Position numbers and translations under genes: made by a program. A stretch of DNA of 64,000 nucleotides from Psococerastis gibbosa (lineage: Eukaryota > Arthropoda > Insecta > Psocodea > Psocidae), in NCBI GenBank assembly GCA_963971405.1, contig OZ020489.1, positions 36,861,047 to 36,925,046 of the forward strand. Direction: 5' to 3'. This document shows, piece by piece, positions 50,830 through 62,100 of this stretch. The first letter of the stretch is position 1; each line of letters opens with the position of its first letter. A model generated the notes under the pieces. It ran no database searches, was not told where the DNA came from, and saw only the letters and a program-made list of their open reading frames with translations.

Positions 50830-52975
50830 ATCACGTCAATTTTTGACTCACGAAACATATTAGTCTAACTTTTAATGTATTAAGACAGACGCACGGACGG
50901 TCATTTGTAAGATAGCTATTTTGTAGCTTAAAAGCTTAAAAATATGTAAATCTAACAAAAACTAACAATCTTTATCCATGTCATTGGGAGAGTAAAAGAA
51001 ATATTTTGGAGGACGCGGCTCACACCATCATAGAAAGAAACTTTAGCAATAAATTTGCAGAAAGTATCGAAAAAAGTTAATGATTTTTTGAGCTGCAGCC
51101 AGAAAACCGCGGAGAACTGTGATATTTTTTCACGTTTTTTGCATTTTTCACTATGCTCCGCCTCGAAATTTTGGTGGAAAAGGAGAAAATCGGATTTAGA
51201 ACTCCCAAAAACATAAAAAAGAAAAAATTTCGAGGCCAAAGGAACTTTCCTGAAATGGGCTGAAATGAAATACATATTTCTGCTAAATTATACAATACAA
51301 GTAATCAACTATTTTTTAATCAGCTATTTTTCTTACATATTTACTGGACTGGCATTAGTCCGAAATAAGGGAGGGGGCATTAATCACCAATTAAAACTTT
51401 CCTATACGGTAAACACGTGTAGTTTTGGTTTGTTGTGGTTGAAATACTCAATAATTGATTGCGATAAATGATCGTGCAGGAATATTAAGTACCATTTTCC
51501 GTGAGGTCATTTATTTTTAGTTTATCCGTTTTATAATTATTGCTGAATGACCCTTGCCAACAGATCCACCGATAAAGTATTAAAACGTTATCCGAAAAAG
51601 AAAACCATGAGTAAACAAGACAGAGCAACGATTTATGCCCCACCTAGCCCAGTTTCATCCTAAGTCATCCGTTTTCAGAAATACTCGAAAATGTTCTGTG
51701 GAGGTGGATACTTAGGAGTTAATTCAAGAGACAGCACGTGGTGAAAAACCTTACGGGTATATAAAATTTAATTTCACAAGAAATATATGAGTAGTTACAA
51801 AGCAGAAGAAAGGTTCCCCTATATTTTGGTTTAAATTATGTGGCCGTCACATGTCTCATGTGGCCAATTAGTGTTAGTGGCGTGTACATAATATAGGTAC
51901 TATACAGGGTGTCCCGCGAGTGATAGATGGTCCGTTAAGGGGAGGTAGGCAGGTTCATTTAGAGATGATTTGACCAACCAACCCATGATTGGAAGTGAAC
52001 GGTGTGTCCGCTGCAAGGTATTAGGGGTATTATAATATATATATGTATATTGTATATAGTATACACCACACATCCACGTCAAATGGTAACGAAGCACGCT
52101 GCTTTGCGTAACAAAAAATATTGTAAATTAGATAGGTAAGGCATGTAATTTACAAATAACGGAACATACAAGAATAGAAAAAACATCAATAACGTGCAAA
52201 AATCACAAAAACATTGTAGGCTCCTAACGAACTAACACTATTTTATTCTTCTTAAACATTACCTACAATTATGTAACGAGATAATACCGGTGGCAGTTAA
52301 AGAGATTTGTTTGGCAAAGTCATCGCCTTCTATGGTAAAACTAGGCTGAGCTGACCCATACGTCACAGCAGAAAAATCACCCCAAGTTGACCGAAGCATA
52401 GTGCGCAAGTGTTACGTGAACACATTTATCCTAAAAAGGATACATGAGATGCGAACTTGTGTATATATCATTTGGAAGATGACTGTTGATTGCGTTACAC
52501 TTTACAGGGTGCCTCAGTCAACTAACATTATTGTGATTTTTCTGTCAACTCATCATTAATTTTGATTAGCTAATAAAATCATGAAATAGAAAGGGAAATC
52601 ATTATTAACTTCATAATTAAAAAATACAATAGAATTTTTACTAATGGACAAGCGAACATCTTCTTAGTAGCTAACTCAAATAATAATAATAAAGTAATTG
52701 TATCACCATACTACAGCTTTGAAAGTTACGTACCTAACCTATATTGCCTACCTCTGAAATTACGCCCTCAAGACAAACATGACAATATAGCAAAAAAGGG
52801 TAAATGATAACTATTAGTAGCAAAAAATAGAAAATACTGTTCAAACGTTACCCGTACGTACTATCAATGAAAGAATTAATAAACAAAAATGAGCTTTTTA
52901 AGACCTTACTACTAATATTGCTACAAGAGTAAACAATAAGAACCTACTTTAATCGCCGTGTCCCCTCCAAAGACT
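50830..52975. other. Gap between the IR cluster and XPC
   Basis: A 107-codon open frame on the minus strand (50952-51275) has no recognisable family. ACAGGGTG words occur at 51904 and 52505 in direct orientation, but no element could be bounded. The gene's poly(A) signal was not identified. Confidence 0.5.
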
Positions 52976-53170
52976 CTAACCGCTATCCTCGCCCTTTTGT
53001 GCCTTAAGGTACTGAGTGGAGGTCGACGCGCCATCTTCAGGCGTTTGATCGAAAGCATACTTGATCTTCAGCCTCTCACGTATAAAAAGCCCGCGAATAA
53101 GACGGCGCCAATTCCCGTAAATACGTTTCTCCCGCTTTTCTTCTGCTCTTTTGGCGGATTCATCAATCTC
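52976..53170 (-). CDS. XPC: XPC last exon (basic C-terminus)
   Basis: The acceptor TTATTTTGCAG|GAG is phase 0. It encodes [20 protein letters not shown] then [18 protein letters not shown], the conserved XPC C-terminal helix, and a variable tail ending GEDSG, with TAG at 52978-52976. It lies more than 7 kb from the previous exon but is the natural continuation of AWNK. Confidence 0.92.
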   Translation of the reverse strand, partial: EIDESAKRAEEKREKRIYGNWRRLIRGLFIRERLKIKYAFDQTPEDGASTSTQYLKAQKGEDSG

Positions 53171-56100
53171 CTGCAAAATAAGGAAATACAAAATATTAAG
53201 CCGGGGGTGAAGCTGATTGGTCCTCGTCCTACCCCTGGACCTGTTATCAATGACTGAACGCCAGCAGATAGCTTTTCTAGGAAGCCCAAAGAATGCCCGA
53301 TAGTAGTGCTTCAATTAGTTCCTCTCAGGACTTTAAACGAGTTCCGCTGGAACGAAATTATCCTGACCACCTCAAGGTCATGTTATGGAAAAGAGGCAGA
53401 CAAACTATAATTTATATACGGCGAGCAATACTTTCATAAACTCGTATTACTTTCCTTATAGTCCGAGAGCTGGTACCAATTTTTGGATAGGTATTTGAGG
53501 CAAACTGAAAACTTAGCACATACCTCTCCTAATACACCCCAATACGGAAATGCAGATACCTGGCTGGTAAGTAGCAGGGCTAAATGAACCCCTAATTATT
53601 TTTAAATATTTTGAGGCAATGTATAATATTTGAGGCAATATGAAATTTTAAGCGAGTACTTTTTTTTTTATTAATTTAAGGGCGCGAGGCCACGCTTGTG
53701 GCATATGCGCCAAGACTCTAAGTTGTCTTAGTAGTTATATCGCTTTTAGAAGCTCTGTGTGGTGGAGAAAGGCTGAAAGTGAGACGACATTACTAACGTC
53801 GTCTCCCAGGATTAGAGAGAGAGTTGATTGTATGTTGTACATTGCACGGGCTGTTTGATAGTTGGGGCAATCTGCAAGTATGTGTTCAACAGTAAGTGGG
53901 CAAGCACACTGGTTACATTGGGGTGGTAGATCTTTGCTCATTAGGTACGAATGAGTTAGATGCGTATGTCCTATGCGCAATCTCGCGAGCGAGACTTCAA
54001 GGCGGCGCGACCTCTGGGATGATGTTTCCCACTCGCCTATTTTAGGCTTTATAATGTGAAGTTTTTTATAGGTAGTTAGGTGCGATTCTGTCCATTGGCT
54101 CTGCCATCTGCTTAATATGTGTCTAGTGGTAAGATTTATTCTGTCTGCGGTTGGGAGGACTGGTAGCGGGGGGGTGGCTAAAGCTGCGGCTTCCTTGGCA
54201 GCTTTGTCTGCACAGTCATTGAGCATGACTCCTGAATGGGATGGCAACCATATAACAATAATCTTGCCGATTAAGTGGGCCAATTCTGTAATTTGGTGAG
54301 CCAGTTCCCCCCTTCTTACATACGAAGAGATAGCTTGCACGGCACTGAGACTGTCTGTGTAGATAACCGGGGTTGCTGACACTGGGCACAGTAAAAGGCA
54401 TTGTAAGATGGCATATAGCTCTTCAGTAAAAACTGAGTTAGCAGGATGTAAGTGGAAGAGGGATTTTTCTTTGCTAGCTGACACAAAGGCCGCACCAACC
54501 TCTTCTGTGTCAGATTTGGAGCCGTCTGTGTAAAACTGAAGATAGGGCCGGCTTAAGTATTTCGCACGCATCATGTTTATGTATTTTTGGATGAAGAGGG
54601 GTGAGATATATTTTTTTTCTCCTAAGAGTCTTAAATTATCATGGATAATAATTTTGGGATAATGCCAGGGTGGGTGGTTAGTAGATTTGACGATAAGCGG
54701 TGGGGGCATGGGTGAGTGGAGTGACTTTAGATCCATCTCAGCTCGAAAGCAAACGGGCTTCGAGGATCTTGGTTTACGCAGGTATTTGTGCTGAAGAGAT
54801 GAGTCCACTACCGAGTCATATGCAATGTGATTTGGCGACACTATTATGCGAGAATGGTATTTCAAGAGCAATATGACCCTGCGAATTCCGAGGGGTGGCT
54901 CATTGGCCTCCACTAATACGCTTTCACGTGGACTAGACTTGTAGGCCCCGGTACAAATGCGTATTGCCAACCTATGGACCACCTCCAGGCTTTCTAACAA
55001 GGTAGGACTAGCAGATCCGTACACTATGCTCCCATAATCTAATTTCGAGCGTATCAGTGCTCGGTACAAACGGAGAAGGGTGACTCTGTCAGCGCCCCAG
55101 TTTTTGGAACTCACAGTTTTGAGGATATTTATGCTTTTAATTGCTCTTAGTCTAAGATCCTTGATATGTTCTCCCCAGGTTAATTTTTTGTCAAAGATTA
55201 GTCCGAGGAACTTGTGTGAGTTGTTAAAAGATATAGTATTTCCTTGAAAGTATAGATTGGGGTCGTTATGACAATTTCTTTTTTTGCAGAAGTGTACCGC
55301 AGCCATTTTGGTGGGTGAAAAGGTAACCCCGAATTTTCTAGACCATGTTGTTAAGGATCTGAGAATAGGATTCAGCTTCTTTTCTATTGAATGAAGGCTA
55401 TTTGATTTATATAGAATAGCTAAATCGTCTATAAACATACAAGATAATACGTCAGGTGGAAGAAAGGTGGTAACTGTATTGACAGCGGCATTAAAAAGTT
55501 TTACTGCAATTGAGCTGCCTTGCTGGACCCCATTCTCCTGCACCAGTGCATTAGATAAATCTATACCACATCGAACCTGGAACCCACGCTTAGACAGATA
55601 ATTTTTGACAAAAAAAGGCAAGTTGCCCCTTAAGCCAAAGTCGAAGAGTACTTTGAGTACTAAGGAACGCCATGTCCTGTCATATCCCTTTTCCAGGTCA
55701 AAAAATATTCCAACAATGTGTTGCTGATTTAAAAAACCGTCTTGGATGTATGTGCTCACTCGGACTAAATGATCTACTGTAGAATGTTGCTTGAGTCCAC
55801 CACATTGGATTGGAGACAGCAGTGGGTCGATTTTCCATGATAGTCTAACTATCACCATTTTTTCGAGTATTTTGCACAAGCAGTTTGTGAGAGAAATGGG
55901 TCGGTACGAACTGGGGAGGGATGGATCTTTGTTGGGCTTTAGTATTGGTATAATGTGGGCGTGACGCCAATCTTCAGGGAAGACTTGTTTTACCCAAATG
56001 CGATTATATATATTTAATAAGTGTAATAATAAAGGCAGCGGCAGGTGCTTAATAAAAATATAGGAAATAGAGTCGGGTCCACCGGCAGATTTATTACAAC

Positions 56101-59100
56101 GTAGAAGAGCAAATTTGAGCTCTTTCAAATAAAACGGTTCATTATAAGTTTCATTTACTCCAGTAGGGGGAGAAAAATCAAGCTCTGAAGCATATGTGTC
56201 AAGGTCATGCTTTAATATACGAGAGGCTAGGGGGATCGTTTCGTCGTGGGACACTTCAGCAAAATGTTCCGCTAAGTGATTTGCAATGCTTAAATTTGTA
56301 TTGTAGATCTTGCCAGAACTTAGGGTTCTTACAGAGTGGAGCCGGGATGTAAGCTGGTAGCTGGGATGGTAGCTTACTCGCTTAGTCGATGAGTACCTGG
56401 CCGGAATGAGGGGTGTTCGTGTTGGCACTGTTTTAATCGCCGGTTCCTTCCTTGCAGTTCTGTTTTGTAGTTCAAGATGGATGGATTATTAGAAGAAACA
56501 ATATTGATTGATAGTGCTGCTACTAAGTGGTGATCAGGATGCGCCTGATTCCATATAGGGATCCTATTAAATACTTCGGAAATGAGTTTTCTATGTCCAT
56601 TGTGAATATCCAAAAACTATTTGAAATCGTAAAACAGTAAGTGTATAAACACTGACAGACGGGGATTGTTGATTGTAGTAATAGCAGCAGTCACTTCGAC
56701 ATTGGAGGAGGAGGAGGAGGCCAACTGGCGCACGCCGCTCGACCAGCGCTTACAAGCTATGTAACAATCTAGATAGCAATTATAATTCCTTCCATCTAGG
56801 CTCCCTGCGCCCATCCTGGTAACCTGCTAGGCTCCGTTGTGAACGGGTACACTGCCTGCTGAGGCAACATTGTTACATAGCGGTAAGCGAGTAAGCTACC
56901 ATCCCGGCTACCAGCGTACATCCCGGCTCCACTCTGTAAGAACCCTTACGAGGGGGGCGACACCTATCTGCCCAGTCCCTTTTATTCTACGGATTTGTGC
57001 CCACACTTGCTGAGAAGTAGCCGTGATATTTAATTTTGATACAAAATTGTGCCAGTGAGTTTTCCGACTTGTTTTAAGAGTTCGTTTCGTTAGAGCTTCT
57101 AATCGCTTAAGCTCTATTATATTTTCTTGGGTAGGATATTTACGGACCTTGTTATACTGTTTGTGCCGGTCTCGGGTGACTTGTGAACATTCTGAGTTCC
57201 ACCATGGTTTACGGATGTGGGCTTTACAGTTGTTTTTTTTTTAAACGCTTTGTCAGCAGCGATAGATATTATTTTCACTAGTTTGGAAACATCAGAGTCT
57301 ATGTCCCCGGTTTGGGGGTGTGGGGGTACAGAAAGTGCAGATTCAAAAATGGGCCAATTTTCACGGTCAATTTTCCAACGCGGAGGGTGGACAAGAATTG
57401 GAAGGGGAGTCAGTAATTTTATAGCTAGGGGTAGTGGTCGCTTCCATATCTGTCCTCTAAAATGGACCATGTTAGGTCACAAGCTAAATTATCATGGCAT
57501 AGTGTTAAATCAACGGATGTGTGAGTGCCTCTTGTCGAAAAATGGGTGAATTTTCTTTCATTGAGTAGCTGAATTGGCATATGCTGAATGAGGTTTTCAA
57601 AAAATTTTCCCCTTTGGTCAGTATTTGATCTGCTTGGGTCCCATAAAGGACTATGACAATTGGCATCAGTGCCAATGATATAAGGGGGTGGGAGCTGACC
57701 CATTAGTTGCATTAGGTCTCCCGGCTGCAAGCTGAGAGAAGGAGGCAGATATAATGAACACAACGTCAGAGGGCAATGAAGGGTTGTTCGAATCGCAACT
57801 GCTTGGAGCGATGTATTCAGAGGTATTCTTTTAGCTTGAAGGTATTGGGCTATGAATATGGCAACTCCTCCACTTGCATGGTTGTTAGATGTGCAGTTAG
57901 TATAGAAAATATTATATCCTTTGAATTTTATTGGGTCTTTGGGTTTAAAATGAGTTTCTTGTAGAAGGAAAGCTATTGGTTTTATTTTGGCTTGTAAGCA
58001 CAAAAAGTCTTCAAAGTGTCTATAGAACCCATTTAGATTAAATTGTATAATTGTGTCCATCATTTAGAATTCTTTAGGATATGATTTTGTGTTGAGGCTA
58101 CCACAATCTTGTGTTTCCATGTGCTGACAGCTCCTACTTCCTTTTTGTTCACAGTCACTTGAGTCAGTGTCGCCGGGTAAGGTTTCTTTGTTATGCTGCC
58201 TTTCTTTTTTGTTTGTTAGGAGGGGTTTACCTTTGGTCACTTTCGAACCAATTTCTATGGGTTGCTGGGGAGTGGGTTGTGCCTGAGATTTATTTATTGT
58301 TAACTGTAACGGCTCATTTGCAGCCAGATGATGGCCATTGAATATTTGTGCCACATTTTTTTATAGTGGCAGGGCAGTGTTCCCATTTAGGGCGCTTATC
58401 AGCCCTTTAATAATGTCAGAGAGCTGATTTACCTGCAAAGTCAAGGCGTGAAAGGCAGGGAAAAGGGTAGAACATGACTGACAGGTTGAACTATTTTTTC
58501 CGGCACTTATCGGTAATTTGGAGGGAATATACTGCTGACTTTGTGTGTTATTGTATGAGCTGCTGCTCGAGGTACTGGGATTAGTGGCTTGAGCAGCATA
58601 TTGTGGGGTTTTAGGGCTTGCAAGGGGGGGAAATAATTTTGCATTGAAATTGAAGGTATGCTGGGAATAAGACTGGGTGTGATTTGCAGGGAACCACGGA
58701 TTTGGTGCCCTATGGGCAGCTTTGGAACCCTGGGGGAAAAGTTGAGAAGGGGGTGCATTATTGCTTTGTGCTTGGCTTGGTTTTATGAAAGATCGCGTTG
58801 CGGCTTGCAATGGCATATTATTCCTGATGGCATAACTCAGTATTTTTGTTTTTTCTTGATAGACTGGGCACATAGTGATATCTCTCACATCATGTGGGCC
58901 AGCACATACTGAACAAGTTGGAGAATTTTTACAATTTTTGATATCGTGATCATCAGGTTGTTCGAATTTTTTTGAGCACCTGGGACACACTATAACCTTG
59001 CTTTTGCAGACGTAAGAAGAATGGCCGTATACGTTGCACCTGTGGCACCGTAAGGGCTTTGGGTAGAAAGGCTTTATAGGCACCTCAAAACCTAAAACAT

Positions 59101-62100
59101 CTAGGTAAGAAGGCAAAGCATTTGTTGAGAATGTTATTAAGTATGACGGCGGCCGATCCGTCTTGCTGGGTTCTCTAGTTAGACATTTTACCTCAGTAAC
59201 CTTTTGGGATGCTAATTCTAATACAATGTCTTCATTTGCTAAACCTTCGAATTCCCTGCATCTTACGACACCTCTTACCAGGTTTAGTGTTGGATGTCTC
59301 TCGAAAATGACTTGATGCTTGACAATTTCGCTACTGCCTTGTACTACTTGATTCAGCTCGGTAATGTTCGATAAGCAGCGAACCTGCTCCTCATTTTCCA
59401 CTTCAATCAAGTATGTACCATTTAAAAGCCTTTTTATTGATCTCGGCTCTTGTCCGAGGGCGTTTTTCACAGACTTGTGGGTAACAAAAGGATTTATCTT
59501 ACCCTTCGTTGGCTTCATCAATAGATAACAGGACTGGATTAGGCCTACCTCCGACTCCGTCATGCTGGTCATGCCTAGGGGAGGGGTGGGGGTATTGGAT
59601 TTTTTTCTTTTCTTTCGGTTTCGACCAAGAACTAGCTGAAAATTGTTCATATGAAGGCAGTATCTGAAGAAAGTTGTAATCCAAGTGATACGTAATCAAG
59701 CAAGTACACACACGCACCAAACACAATCTGTACAGTACGGAGGTCCGCACTGAACTGAGTACTATTCATCATTGATAAATTATATTCTCAAAAAGACAGA
59801 TCATACCCACCCAAATTTTGGTGCCAGCTCTCATACCATTAAAGAGACAATCGGCCTTAGCAGTGAAAACAACAAAATATATCCCATGATATATCACTAG
59901 TAGTAGTAGAGTTGCCAAAAATATCAGAACAGAAGAACTTTTTTTGAGCAGTTTTGTTTATGATACGTACCTTTCTCTATCACAAATTGGCCACAATTAC
60001 TGAATTTTATTTGTACAAAAAAATGAATGGTGTGGTCCCCTCGAGGAAGGAGTCTCGTTTCTGAGATCTTAAATGGCAGCTACGACCTTCTCATAAAGAG
60101 TTTATAGGCTTAGTAATTGTAGGCTTCTAGCTGGGCCTGACTTTTCTATGTTCTCACATATATCCCTAAAAACCCAGAAAAGCCAATTATATCCGAAAAT
60201 AGTAAATCAAACCCCAACTAGTCCCTGTAAAGGTTGAATTATAATTCAATATAAATATGAAATATCAACGAACCTTATTCCAAGCGTCTAAGACCTTGTC
60301 TTTAAACTCCTCACAAACTACGAACCCATCTTGAACTGGATGGGAGCCGCCGGAATGAAACTCAAATCCAACAATGGCAGGCGCGCAATCGATGCCAAGT
60401 TTTTTTGCCACTCGATTTAATGCAGGCACTGAAACAAATTTAAAGAATAAAACAGCACGATCCAATAGGAAATGTAGGTACAAAGATAAACATTCTTTTT
60501 TTGTAACATTCTGTAACAGTGGGGTTTTTTTATCGTTCGTAACCGGTTAGGTTTGGTAGCTTTTACTGTCACCTGCAGAGCTGAAATAGGTGCTGTGCTC
60601 GAGAAGGTGTGAGGGTGAAGTTTATTGACACCTTCAAAATTTTAATATATTTTTTTATGTGTTGATGGAAAAATTGGTATTTAAATTGTTGTTGCAAAAA
60701 ATGGTCTCAAATCTGGATCAAAACTATATCTTTAAGATGAAAACCGGTGTATTGTATACGGTCAAGAGTAAATGGTAGACAGACTGTTTTCAGAGTGACA
60801 ATTGGATTATCTTTCTATCAATGCGACATAGGCTGAACACAATTTTAATTTTTTCAATGCGTTTTGTGACCATCTCCAGTTTGGGCTATTGATGACACAA
60901 AATTTTCGTCAAGACGCCACCTGGCAATCACTTTTTTAAATGTCTTTTGTGATGCAACTTACTCTGAATTTCACATAAGCCCCCTGTGGCAAAAGTTAAA
61001 GAAATCTTGCGGTGCATAAGCTCAGCATTGTATCTCTATTTGTATCTCATTATATTCTATTGTACTAAAATCCTTAGTAATCAAGTAAATTCAGTTCATT
61101 CTCCTTTCATCCTCAACAAACAATAGAACAATATATATCTATACCTTGGATGTGAACAGTTCCGGTGGGCAACATGCACGCCTTAAATAGGTCTACATTG
61201 CCGTACTCGTTCCGTGGCACCTTTCCATCCACTGCAATAGGCGGGATAAAATCCTCCGTCTGCCAGAAACCAAACAGCTCCAACGGCAAATCTCTACGCC
61301 AATCACCAGTCATCTGTAATACCAACACAACAAAACTAGAATATAGAAGGAATAACAAAACTAAACTTAACTAAACTAACTCACGAATAATTATAAAAAG
61401 TTAAATAGTGTAGTTTACATCCGTTTAAACATTTTATACGGAGGAAACTGCAAATACAGTCATTTACCAAATAATAGGGTCCAAGGCTACATTAAACAAA
61501 AAAGTAAACAAACTAATTTTCAGCGGCTGAACAAATCGGCCAGCTAATTGAAAAAGCAACAAGTAAAAGGGTACCGTACCTTATCATATTTTGGGCGTGA
61601 TTTGACGATTTTGTATGGAGTTTCGTTCCGACGAACCACCCGTGCCTCCTTGTACCAGATTTCACGAGAACGAAGAGTAACAACGCATTCTCTTGCGTAA
61701 ACTGGCTCTTTTCGGATGAAACCAATCGGGGGCGCTTCCGGCGGGTAGATACCTTCGAATTTGAGGAGATGCCGCTTAAGGGCGTAGAGAGGGTGAAATT
61801 TGTACCTTGAAAAAAAGGCATTTGTCAGGAAATAAATAATAGGAAACTCATCCAGAAATGTCTCTTCTCTGAGACGAAAAGATCCCACAAGCGCAATTTA
61901 TAACATACTAATACAAGAAGTGGCTGGAAAGGGGAATGAAGGATACAAGGCTAGTTCAAAGAGAAACAGACACTAAACACGCTCTCAGGAGGTTGGGACT
62001 GGAACTGTTGAAAGATGAGAGCGACAGGAATGAGCGGAGGACTGGAGGTGACCGTTCTCGGGCAACTACCGTTGCTGTCAAACTGGGCGCCAGAGAAAAG

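Larger units (their letters stand above)
53661..59756 (-). mobile_element. I-superfamily LINE, nearly full length
   Basis: This ~6.1 kb non-LTR retrotransposon has ORF1 (59650-58361, with an extension to 58064) and ORF2 parts for endonuclease (58063-57425), linker (57470-56946) and RT plus RNase H (56322-53735). It ends in an A tail (T run at 53661-53669 on the plus strand). The flanks share GAGTACT (53654-53660 and 59757-59763), a likely target duplication. It lies within the last XPC intron in the same orientation. Lesions are a frame change near 57430, another at the A run near 57235, an in-frame stop ending ORF1 at 58361, and an inserted MITE at 56323-56945. It cannot move by itself as read here. 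Confidence 0.88.

Noticed and set aside
51904..52516. A transposon bounded by ACAGGGTG words
   Set aside because: The two words are in direct orientation with no matching inverted ends or target duplication.
53208..53314. N-terminal part of the open frame leading into XPC's last exon
   Set aside because: It is intron sequence upstream of the acceptor TTTTGCAG; only the part from 53170 matches XPC.
56374..56814. Small open frames inside the 56323-56945 MITE
   Set aside because: They have no transposase similarity, and the terminal repeats supply part of the frame.
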